Below, piece after piece: positions 13,066 through 23,769 of a DNA stretch of 64,000 nucleotides. Position numbers and translations under genes: made by a program. The DNA is from Coriaria nepalensis (Eukaryota; Streptophyta; Magnoliopsida; Cucurbitales; Coriariaceae), in the NCBI GenBank assembly GCA_027186245.1, contig CP114497.1, positions 8,315,501-8,379,500 on the forward strand. The letters run 5' to 3'. Within the stretch, counting starts at the first letter, position 1, and every line of letters starts with the position of its first letter. The notes under the pieces are model-generated. The model saw only the letters and a list, made by a program, of their open reading frames with translations. It made no database searches and was not told where the DNA came from.

Positions 13066-14060
13066 TTATACGCCTTCACAAAATCGGCCATCCATTGACG
13101 ATAGTGAATTTGTTATGAAGGATTGAAGCTGAGAGCGATTAAGTGGCTTGGTGAGTAAATTTCGTAGCTGATCAATGGTGCTAACATAGGAAACGAGGAC
13201 TTGGTCTTTATCTACGAGATCACGGACAAGGTGGATATTGATAGCAATGTAGTTCATGCAAAAGTGCATGACTTTGAGAGATAGCAAAGTTGTGCAAAGT
13301 TTTGCGTATCCACGTAATAGGAGTAGGACCAAAGAAGATAACGACTGTTGTCGTAGAGGAACGTCGTTAGGATTTCCAGCCCAGTTAGCCTCGAAATAGG
13401 CCGTAATTGCATGTAAGGTAGAGCAGCAAATGAGCAAGCCATGAAAAATGGTGCCCTTAAGGTACCAGAGGAGTCGCTTTGTGGCAATCCAGTGGTCAAT
13501 GAGCGGATTTTGCATTAAGTGAGCTAGGCAATAGGCAGGGAATGCAATGTCAGGTCGAGTAAGTGTCAAATATTGGAGAGCAGCAATGAGTTGGCTGTAG
13601 GCCATAGCGTCGGTAAGAGGTGTGCCAAATGTCGAAGACAATGGGTGTTTGGGTGACATAGGAGTAGTGAGGGCATGAGTTCATCTGCTTTCGGCATGAT
13701 TCCTTAAAGAAAATCAGAGACAGGTTGGTTCCCGCGAGTGGTAAGAGATAAGTATTCCTTGAGGTGCATAACCCGAGTTCATGACCGGTTTGCATAAAGT
13801 TGGAGGACAATGGTCTATGCCACATGACTTGTTGTAGCGGAAGCCACCATGGGCATGATATATTCTGACAGGAAGCCGAATAGGGCGGAGAGGAGCAATT
13901 TGTCTTAGCGGTACCAATGAGTGTATGCACCGACTGTGGTGGGGTTAGTGCCAAGTCGAGGGCATAAGATGGAGCCATCCAGATAACCCAGCAGGTCGTA
14001 GCCGATGTAAAACGATTCGCCCTAAGCTCACTAAAGAGGGATAGGTGCTTGGGGTCAATT
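13066..14060 (-). mobile_element. Internally deleted Ty1/copia element: gag fragment joined to RT/RNase H end
   Basis: Two parts of a copia polyprotein lie on the minus strand. At about 14045-13680, in a frame broken by several stops, is a gag-like segment with GYDLLGYLDGS, AYTHWYR, DKLLLSA and LTTRGNQPVSDFL. At 13659-13066 an open frame of 197 residues reads as the end of reverse transcriptase and RNase H: GTPLTDAMAY, LIAALQYLTLTRPDI, LLWYLKGTI, NWAGNP, HLVRDLV, LLTKPLNRSQLQSF and a final FCEGV. The rest of gag, protease, integrase, most of RT and the middle of RNase H are missing, so it cannot move by itself. The gag wording suggests an Ale-like lineage, which is only an inference. Confidence 0.85.
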
Positions 14061-15280
14061 GCAATGAAAAAAATATCACGTGTTCGGGTTGGAGTCATAT
14101 CTTGTATAGTTATATACCTATGTATGCATGACTCGTGCAATTTTTTGGACCGTATGATCGTGTCATTCTTATTATATGTCAATTTGCATTAAAATCCTAC
14201 TGTTTTTTTTTTTTCACTGTATAATTCTCTAATTATGAGCGTACGTGAAAAAGACGTGGCTAAAAAAGTGCCTCTGCAGCCGTCTGTTTTTCTATTCATG
14301 TCTGCTTTTTTTAATTGGGCCTTATATTTGGGCCGGTTTAAACCAATATGGATGGATCGGAATGTGCATGGCTGTGACGGCTGAGTAAAAGCAATACTCG
14401 ACAATATAATGGACCAGAAAGGGATTATGAATGTGTTTATGGGCTTTACATGCAGGCTAATATTCTGATCCATCTTTCATATTTACTGGGCCATCCATTC
14501 TCATAGTTATAGTCGTCATTCCTTTCATGGGATCGCTACCACCCGTTTCGGATTTGGGCCAGAATGATGTCAGTCCGTCTGGCCCATCTATTTATTGTCT
14601 CTTGTCTAGACAGTCGACAATGGTCCGAAGAGTGGGGTTCGTGGGACTCGCCACACATGTGGGGGCCAACCAGCTTACCCGTTGAGAAATTATTGTACCG
14701 GAATCTATGTGATCGTTTTATTTATTTTGTGAAATTATATTATATATATTTAATTTTATTAAATTATATAATATTATTTTATTAAAGTATGAAAATAATA
14801 CAAAAATCGTAATCTTATAAGATGCGATCTGTATTACAGAATCAGAGATATGTAATTATACCGTTCAAGATTTATGCTACGTATCACATTGAATATTATC
14901 CAAAATTTTATGCCTCTTATTATTGTAGTATAGTTATTATAATTAGTATTTTTAATTTTCTTTATTCAAATCTCTTACACATTTATGCATCAGCTAAGAT
15001 GGAAGTAATTACTGAACCATAAACTAATTAGGACCACGACAAATACTAAGCCTAATCTCAGCTACAAAACGTACGATAAGTACTCATAACTTCCTAAGTC
15101 CTAACCCTTCCAAATTAGTTGTAACAGTAATTGATTCATTAATGTCATTAATTTCAAATTTAGAATTGGATTAACACTTTGTTTGGACGTATTACATATA
15201 GTCTCAATTAAGACAAGTAGTGTGACAGGGAAACAAGACCACATTGGATCGACTTTGCATGCAACATGCCTCTAATTACT
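14061..15280. other. Intergenic with a TGGGCY-rich segment
   Basis: The 5' flank of the copia remnant is followed at 14316-14586 by six TGGGCC/TGGGCT motifs (listed separately). Plus-strand open frames at 14564-14785 and 14822-15022 have no recognisable domain. The remainder is AT-rich. Confidence 0.5.
14316..14586. promoter_or_regulatory. Cluster of site II-like TGGGCY motifs without an adjacent gene
   Basis: TGGGCC or TGGGCT occurs at 14316-14321, 14329-14334, 14440-14445, 14487-14492, 14555-14560 and, inverted, 14581-14586. Such clusters (site II elements, bound by TCP factors) mark promoters of plant growth, ribosomal and mitochondrial genes. No gene starts nearby in my reading, so it could be a stranded promoter, the promoter of an unrecognised transcript, or chance. 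Confidence 0.35.
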
Positions 15281-15540
15281 TAGAGCCATTTGGAAGTGCT
15301 TAAAAGACTATGCTTATAAGTTATAAGTAAATTATAAGTACAAGTCAATTAATATTAAAATATACTTATTTTTATAAATATCAATGTAATGCTTAAAAAA
15401 ATCAAGTAAAAAAAATACTTATATTTTAAAATATTAAATATTAAGCATATAATTTTTTTGTCTAACTATTAAAATTGCTTATTTTATTAAAAAAAAAAAA
15501 CAGATTTGGCTATTTATAAATATTCCCAAACGGGTTCTTA
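15281..15540. mobile_element. Probable MITE (hAT-like ends)
   Basis: The left end reads TAGAGCCATTTGGAAGTGCT. The inverted right end reads TAAGAACCCGTTTGGGAATA, giving imperfect terminal inverted repeats about 260 bases apart around an AT-rich core with TTATAAG-type motifs. This is the usual shape of small non-autonomous hAT elements in plants. No clear 8-base target duplication was found. Confidence 0.4.
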
Positions 15541-17031
15541 CAACATGTCGTAAGCATCTATTATAATATATATATATATTATATTGAAAAACTCTTAGTA
15601 TAAATTTTGCATGATATTATAAAAATTTGAATTTTCATTTTAAACTTAATCGATAATAGAAAAAGTTGATTTAACTTTTTTTATATACTACTTTTTTTAG
15701 AATTATATTTCAAATATATTATCAACAAATACTTATTATATATATATATATAATAATAATAAAGATGCTACATTTGCACAGTATATATATATATATATGT
15801 TCTTGGTAATAATTTGAATGTATTATGATATATTGAAGGAAGGAGAAGCTATAGATTAATAATATCTAAACGTCAATTTGACAAGCCATTATCTAATGTT
15901 AGGCTGTCGTATCAGAAGCCCTAATAATGTAACAAATTTTTAATCATAATTAATGTTTAATTAAACTCCCACTAATCAATATTATAGGTCAGACATGACA
16001 TCTGCAACATCACTTTTTTGTTTGATATGTTGGAAAAATATGACGAGGACTGACTGAGGCCACTCTTTAAATTAACAGAGTTTCTTGATTTGCCTCGAAT
16101 CTTTCTTTCTGCCTACAGCCTCCTAACCCTTTCAGGATTTCATGGTTAGGACAAGATAAACTAATTACTGCATAGTAACAGCCGAGTTATTTTGAGTTTT
16201 ATTTTGCTTCTAGCCGGTTTAAGTTCCGGGGGAGAGATCTTTTAAGCTCGTGTTTCCTCTTAACTGGAAATTCTTTAGAAGGTGGAGACTCCGATCAGTT
16301 GTCAGGACCCTGCTTTAGACCGACGAGGAAACCCCTTTTAAAAAAGAAGAAAAAAACCTTTCATATTTCCTTCTAGATATAGATGCTATATATTTAGTTC
16401 TCATCCTTCGGTGACTATGAGCATGATAGGAGCATCTACCGACAAAATTAGGTTCATTCTAATATGATCATCATCACATGAGGATGACACAAATCAAATG
16501 GTTCTCAATCTTTATGAAAAGAAATAAAGTATAAAATATTGAGATAAATCGATTTATTGAAAAATTAAAAATTAGTAATTATATTTAGAAATTAAATGAA
16601 TTTAATTTTATATATGAAAATAATAATAAAAAAATAAATAAAATCTATCATTTTATTTATATACCAATGAAATAAAATCTTAAATATATAAAAAATAAGC
16701 TTCAATATAATTTATTTTTAAATTGAATAAGATTACTCAATGAACCTCATGACATGCTCTACATCTAGGTATAGGATAACTAAGTTTTAGTATAATTTAT
16801 TAGGAAACTTTAATTTTCTTGAATGTATTATCTTGATCTGATCTGGTTATAAGTTAGGAACAAGATTTTCTTATCTTAGCTAGTAACATGACATTGCTAT
16901 ACCTAACTAGCTAGCTAGCTAGCTAGCTATTACCATGAGTCCATGACACGTATAAGGATTATTTATTAATAATAGTAATTTATTATCATTAGTATTCTTA
17001 TAGTTGAGAGCTACGTCACTTACCAACAACC
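15541..17031. other. Intergenic, no gene recognised
   Basis: AT-rich, with (AT)n near 15735-15800 and a CTAG repeat at 16907-16929. No coding or RNA feature was recognised. Confidence 0.5.
16907..16929. repeat. (CTAG)n microsatellite
   Basis: Nearly six CTAG units in intergenic DNA. The unit is self-complementary. Confidence 0.85.
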
Positions 17032-17115
17032 ATGCAAGATACATCTAGGAACATTGAATTAGCACTACTAGTACTACTTGCTATTACAACCTTAATCGTA
17101 CCTGTTGAGACTAAT
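17032..17115 (+). other. Possible signal-peptide exon of an unrecognised small gene
   Basis: From ATG 17032 the frame gives 28 residues with a polar start (MQDTSRNIE) and a hydrophobic core ALLVLLAITTLIVPV, like a secretory signal peptide. It runs into AAT/GTAAGTG, a strong plant splice donor, at 17116. I could not find a convincing second exon in the next 1 kb, so this may be the first exon of a small secreted peptide gene or chance. No family is assigned. Confidence 0.2.
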
Positions 17116-19324
17116 GTAAGTGAATTACAGCTAGCTAACTAGATTTGTTATCATCGTATTAGAGCTAGGCTAGCTACTTTGTATGTGAATCAATTGAGTC
17201 ATAATCAAATTAATTTAGCTTCACAAAAAGTCAAAGTCAAGGAACTGTTGGAATGATACCTATCACTATCAATCGTGGTCCATGGCACGTCAACTAGCTA
17301 GGCAAAATTCTGATCAAAACTAAGCATCAAACGAAGAACTAGGCTCATTTTCCATAATTCGCTAGTGAAATTTTACCTTATCTATCATACGTGGAAGTGG
17401 AGATCATTAGTTTGAAGTTTGTACATTATAACTAGGATAGTGGATTCATAGTTCCGTATTTACATATTATAATATATGTAAATCTTAAAAATATTACTTT
17501 GATTAAAAATTTAGTGAATTATAAAATTGATTTACTTTCAAAAACATTTTAAATACTGTAAAAATATTAATTTAGTTTTAACGATCATAATTATATTATA
17601 TAATTATTTAATTACTATCCTTAAAAATAGCTACTCCGATCATCTGTAAAATTTCTCACCAGCTTTTGACTCTTGTGAACCGAAACAAAACAAATGTTAC
17701 TTCAAAGAATTATATGAGATGGTGAGAATGAGTGAGTTTTGTGTGTATGTGTGTGTTGTGAGTGCACATCATCAGCACCGGCCAATCGATACATAAGTAG
17801 AAATGATGGGTTTTTGGAGCCTCCACTAAGTAATTAATTAAGAAATTAATTAATATTTCTGATTAATTAGTAGTAGCCCTGATTAAATTAAGGTAGCTTG
17901 TTGGGTTAAATGGTTATTGAAGTAACGTGGGGAGATGCTAATTGTGTCTGCCACCACACAAAGACAGTTTTCTGGTCGTACGTATTTGATTGAATTCTTG
18001 TAGGAATCAACATGGGCATGGAAGAGACACAACAAGCATTTACAAGGGTACACAAACTTCCCCTCCAATTGAATTCAACCACTAGAGATCAATTGGGTCA
18101 CTTTCTATTTTTTAAAATCAAATTCCACCTTTCACCAAAAACAAAATACCAATTCCTTAATTAGTTAACAAATATGTTTGTAGATCTTATGCAACTCATC
18201 CCAATTTATTAACATTAAGATTATTTTGTATCAGAATTTGATTTCACTATAGAACCGAATGATAAATAATGAAAATCTAAGAAAGATATATAGAGAGAAC
18301 TCTAATGGCGGAATCAAGATCTTGAAACTATAGTGACAAATTATTTATAACATTATTAGAATTGAGAATGTAGAGCTAATAATATTGAAATTATATAATT
18401 CACCCTAAATATTTTAAATTTTAAATTTTATACCCATACATTTTTAAAGAATTATTTAGACAATGGGAACCAATGTACATGAGTTCATCTTGTCTTCTAT
18501 CTTTTGCATAAATTAGCAACTATATACTCATAATACTAATTATAAATGAACTATCTTTATAAATTATATCATATCATATTATTCAATTCTATTTTATCTT
18601 AAAATATCTTGTGAGTTGAAAAAAAGAAAATTGATAATATAATATATCATTTTACAGTCTTAAATATAATTGAGTTATATGAGAATAGATCTGATCTTTT
18701 CAAAATCATATAATATATTATGATTTGATAAGATTAATAAGTGAAAAATAATATTATCATTTGACTTATCGATTTTACTGTATTCATATAATTTTAAAAA
18801 TATAGAATATTTTCTCATATATATCTATAGGGATGTAATGATCTGGCAAACAAAACAATTATTAAATTGTGTTATAGAGTATATACTATTAGATTTTGGG
18901 TCCTCATGTTCCACGCTAAATAAACAGTGAGGAGTAATGTTTGATTTTTTGCTTTTCAACGAGGCATTCACAAACTTACAAATCATTAAATCTTCATTTG
19001 TTAATGAGAAAAGAAATGGGTGAAACGTACACTTTTGTTTGCCATCTGGGGTCAATTTTATATAAGAATAATTGACATGATAGAATCAATGGCTAGGTGG
19101 CAAACATTAGGACCCATGTCCTCTAAGAAATCAAGGGTAAAAATTTTATCAACTTGGTGGACTCACTTTCCTTAAGTGGCATGGACAAGAAAAGTCGATG
19201 AACTACCTCAAATCATTAAAAAAAAAAGAAAAGAAAGTAATTAAAACAAATAAATAATTAATTAACTACTCTATTTTTCATGGAAAGCATCATTATTTTG
19301 CTTTGAACTATTTTAATAATTGAA

Positions 19325-19325
<1 letters not shown>
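17116..19325. other. Intergenic, no gene recognised
   Basis: AT-rich sequence. Minus-strand frames at 17883-18068 and 18825-19055 have no domain, codon-bias cue or splice context that would support them. Confidence 0.5.

Positions 19326-19385
<60 letters not shown>
19326..19385. repeat. (AAT)n microsatellite
   Basis: About twenty perfect AAT/ATA units. On the two strands it reads as poly-isoleucine or poly-leucine frames, which are artefacts. Confidence 0.92.
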
Positions 19386-19388
<3 letters not shown>

Positions 19389-20501
19389 TGTCGTCATATC
19401 GACAATACCCCAAACAAGGCTTTTCAATTCCACTTGCAATTGGATGGTGAACTATTTTCTCAAAGAAATTTTCCATCTCATGATATCCCATTCTTCTTCT
19501 TGATTCTAATAGAATCATGATTAAGACTAATTACTTCAAGATCATCTGGATATATAATCAAAAGGGTTATTACAAGATTCTATAAGGATGTAATACGGTA
19601 CTAGCAGGCAGTGTAATATGTCGGGAAAGAGTTCCTCTCAATTTAAAGAGTAATAAATTCGGAGTGTAAAATGACAAGTGACATGTAAAATAATTGATTA
19701 GATATAATTTTTTAATAAGTTTATATATGAAACTGTTCATCCACATGAATTGGACGTCTACCAAACTGCACATCAAATTGAGAGGAGCTCTATAGTCTAC
19801 CCTAATACGTTAACACATATGTGTAGTTAGACGTTAGTAAAGAAATTAAACCCAAAAGATTAAAAGGTAAAAAAATAGTATACTTAATAATTTAGGAGTG
19901 CACATAATAATCGCATATCGGAATAACCGATCTAAATTCTCCCTCTCCCTACCCTATCCGATACAATCCGAATATTGTGTGATCTTAGTCGGACGGTTAA
20001 TAGATAAGCCATAACGGCCCTACATCTATTCGGGAAACCGCCCAAACATCTATTCGGGAAACCGCCCAAACGGCCCCCCATACCCAGTTGTGCAGTTTTG
20101 CGTGGTATTATTAAAGTGCCAATGGTCGGACATATTTTACAAAATAATTTTTTTTTTTTAAATAAAGTTAATAATACATACCAAACCAAATTAACACGTA
20201 ACACTAATTTACAGAAACACTAACATCCTTGATCTCCTGGTAAGATAAGCCATATGATTAAGTAGTAAAAACTTGCTACATAATTTGGATCGTAGGAGAA
20301 AAACAACATGACATTGATGTTCGATCATTTTAACATTATAAAAATTAATTTATCATTTGTGTCTACTTGTGAAACCGAATTCTGGCATCCAAGATTCCCA
20401 CACCCATTGTTTCCAACTATATAGTATAATCTAGAAAAATTGATTTTCATTTTTTATTTTCTGTTTTCTATTTTCTATTTTCTATTTTTCCCAAGCAGCT
20501 C
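19386..20501. other. CCD8 upstream region
   Basis: Intergenic DNA before CCD8. A 24-base tandem duplication lies at 20022-20069 in a locally GC-richer patch (about 19930-20110). Short CTATTTT-like repeats occur at 20460-20490. No coding frame was recognised. Confidence 0.5.
20022..20069. repeat. 24-base tandem duplication
   Basis: The unit starting ACATCTATTCGGGAAACCGC occupies 20022-20045 and is repeated exactly at 20046-20069. It lies about 560-600 bases upstream of the CCD8 start codon. Confidence 0.85.
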
Positions 20502-20509
20502 TATAAATA
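20502..20509 (+). promoter_or_regulatory. TATA box of CCD8
   Basis: TATAAATA lies 116 bases before the CCD8 start codon, leaving a plausible 5' leader of about 80-90 bases. Confidence 0.65.
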
Positions 20510-20624
20510 TACGACCTTTAAACCCTTAACCACATCAAACTCCACCCTTCTTTCTCAGACCCTAATTACTAAAACCATACATCACTCTTCTCTATAGCAA
20601 AAAAGCTCACATATAATCTCAATC

Positions 20625-23521
20625 ATGGCAGCTTCTACACCATTTTCAGCTATCAAAAACACTACATGGCTAAAGAGTACTTGTAAGATTTCAAATAACC
20701 CTGGCTTCTATCGCGATGTTGTCTCTCTGAAGAACAAGAAACGCGGAGTTGCAAACCTGACCGTGACTAATGTCGCCACTCCTCCATTCACCTTGCCCGA
20801 GTTTATAACTAGTCCTTTTCCTGAGAAAGAGAGTTTCGGTACCAACCGGATTAATCACGGCGCATGGACCAGTGTTCGGCAAGAACGATGGGAAGGCGAT
20901 CTTCTTGTCCAAGGAGAAATACCACTATGGCTGGTATGCAATTATCTACATATACATACATACATATACTACATCATTTTTCTGCAGAGTTCTCAACGGT
21001 TAATAATACCTTCCCAAATGTTTTTAAACCGTTCACGGATTTGTGCCAACGGCAGTTTAGTCTACCGTTCAGTCTGAGCGTGTTCATTTAGATTCCCGGC
21101 ACGATTTTACTATCCGTTGGTATAGTTACATTCAATCGTTCGTACTAAATGCTTGTCCAACGTTTTTGAATACTTTCGCTTTATGACATGATTCCCAACA
21201 TCTCCCTAATATGACATGATTCCATAACGTATATATATATAATATATATATATATATACATTGTAATTAAGTACCAACTCGATCAGAACCAACATAATTG
21301 AGTGGTTGTTAATTGATTATTAACAAATCGAAGTTAAACCTACATAGAACATGATTTTATGAAGCAAATATTATATAATTGTTTCTTTTTCAAAAATTAA
21401 ATGTTCTGATTTGGCTTCCAGGAAGAGTTTCAAAGAGATATGACAAAAATGTGTTCTTAAATATATCGACCTAATTTGTCATAATGAGTTAAGAGAATTG
21501 TTTTCAAGTAATAAATACAATATGTCTACATCGGACTTTTGGCTATGTGATCATTTGTCAAAATAAACAACTTGAACAGTGGTTACGTCAGTTCATGTGA
21601 TAATAAGACGGACTAGTGCTATTAGTTTATGCATCTTCTAGCTCCGATTCATGATATTCTAGGGAATATTCAATAGTATATCATCCTGTCAAGATCTCAT
21701 ATTGTTCCAAATCTATATTAAATAATTTACTAGCCAAACTTGATGACTCATCGCCTGCATATTAACCTACATGCAGAGCGGGACGTACCTAAGAAATGGT
21801 CCGGGACTGTGGCATATAGACGACTACAATTTCCGGCACCTATTCGACGGCTACGCCATGCTCGTCAAGCTTCAATTCAACAATGGCCGTCTAATTGCGG
21901 GTCACCGCCAGATCAAATCTGAAGCTTACAAGGCTGCCATGAAAACCAAAAAGCTTTGTTACCGTGAGTTCTCTGAGGTCCCTAAGGCCGATAATTTTGT
22001 GAACTACATAGGCGAGCTCGCGGGGCTATTCTCTGGGGCCTCATTGACTGACAATGCCAATACTGGTGTTGTCAGGCTCGGGGACGGGCGGGTCGTCTGT
22101 CTGACTGAGACCCAAAAGGGGTCCATAGTGATCGATCCGAACACGCTAGAAACCCTAGGGAAGTTCGAGTATAGTGATTCGTTAGGAGGGTTGATTCACT
22201 CGGCCCACCCAATTGTGACCGATAAAGAGTTCTTGACCTTGTTGCCAGACCTCGTCAACCCCGGGTACCTAGTGGTTAGGATGGAGGCTGGGAGCAATGA
22301 AAGAAAGGTGATTGGGCGGGTCAATTGCTCGAGTGGGCCTGCTCCAGGGTGGGTCCACTCGTTTCCAATGACTGAGCATTACATTATCGTTCCGGAGATG
22401 CCGTTGAGGTATTGTGCTAAGAATTTGCTTAAGGCAGAACCCACACCCTTGTACAAGTTCCAATGGCACCCGGAATCAAAAGGGTTCGTGCACATTATGT
22501 GCAAAGCTAGCGGCAAGATTGTAAGTCTTGTATCTTCGTGAAAATTTATAGTTTAATCTATGCTTTCTAACCTGTATATTTCTGGGTTTTTATGATGTTT
22601 ATGAACTAACTTTAATTTGTAGGTGGCTAGTGTGGAAGTGCCATTGTTTATCACCTTCCATTTCATAAACGCATATGAGAAGACAGATGAAGAAGGGAGG
22701 GTGACGGAAATTATTGCTGATTGCTGTGAGCACAATGCCGATTCGACCATCTTGGACCTGCTTAGGCTTCAAAACCTCCGGTCTTATACAGGGCAAGATG
22801 TTTTACCGGATGCTAGGTACATATACCTAGTTTGATAAATGCTTTTATCTTGTTTATAAACATTGTTAGGTTCATTTCTTGATAATTTATGTCGATTATT
22901 ACTGTAGAGTTGGAAGATTCAGAATACCACTAGATGGGAGAAAATATGGGAAGCTAGAAGCAGCATTAGAGCCTGAAGAACATGGGAGAGGCATAGACAT
23001 GTGTAGCATTAACCCTGCCTATTTAGGGCTACCCTATAGATATGCCTATGCTTGTGGAGCTCAGCGTCCCTGCAATTTTCCCAACACCCTTACAAAGGTG
23101 ATTATTCAATTTCAAACTTTATTATAGTGGATTATGATTAGTATATTTAATCTCTAATCACAACTAGTTGATTAATAACATGATCTATTCCTGGTGATAG
23201 CTTGATCTGGTGCAGAAGAAGTCTAAGAATTGGTATGATGAGGGTGCAGTGCCGTCAGAGCCATTCTTCGTGGCTCGACCAGGTGCAACAGAAGAAGATG
23301 ATGGTGAGTACAAGAAATTTATAGAAACTAAAAGGGGATTAATAGATACTAATGAATGAGTTTGAATTAATGCAGGGGTTGTAATTTCAATGGTGAGTGA
23401 CAAATATGGGGGGAGTTATGCAGTTTTGTTAGATGGGTCCACCTTTGAAGAAATTGCTAGAGCCAAGTTCCCCTACGGTCTTCCTTATGGCCTACATGGA
23501 TGTTGGGTCCCAAACAGCTAG
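20625..23521 (+). CDS. CCD8: Carotenoid cleavage dioxygenase 8 (strigolactone biosynthesis)
   Basis: Six exons join in phase: 20625-20933, 21777-22520, 22623-22816, 22908-23097, 23201-23303 and 23376-23521, giving 561 residues, the family's normal length. CCD8 is a plastid non-haem iron enzyme that turns CCD7-cleaved 9-cis-beta-apo-10'-carotenal into carlactone, the strigolactone precursor (Arabidopsis MAX4, pea RMS1, rice D10). The four iron-binding histidines are visible as His247 (SAHP), His297 (GWVHSF), His364 (FHFINAY) and His554 (GLHGCW). TYLRNGPG, RHLFDGY and ADCCEHNAD also match CCD8 rather than CCD1, CCD4, CCD7 or NCED. The Ser/Thr/Lys-rich first 60 residues look like a plastid transit peptide. 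Intron 1 is the longest (843 bases). No defect was seen. The next gene is on the opposite strand, tail to tail, 248 bases away. Confidence 0.97.
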
Positions 23522-23769
23522 AAAAACTATATATAAATATTAAATGTTCATGAGTATAAAAAAATATATAGTAATCGAACTTTTTTTTTCTTTTTTAAAT
23601 TTTATAAATACATTACAAATGTTTGTAATAGCATGTCTTTGTTATTAAAAGAAATGTTACAAGCAATCTTCATCTTAGTTGTAAAACAAAAAATCATGAA
23701 GGTATGAACCCTTTTACTTCGTGTACCCGGAAAAGTAAATAAATAACATCATTCTAACCTCCTTACTAA

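Noticed and set aside
13550..14182. Long minus-strand frame of 210 residues
   Set aside because: It overlaps the copia gag region in a different frame from the recognisable gag motifs, so it is a shadow frame.
14564..14785. Plus-strand frame next to the TGGGCY cluster
   Set aside because: It runs into AT-rich sequence, shows no domain and has no splice pattern.
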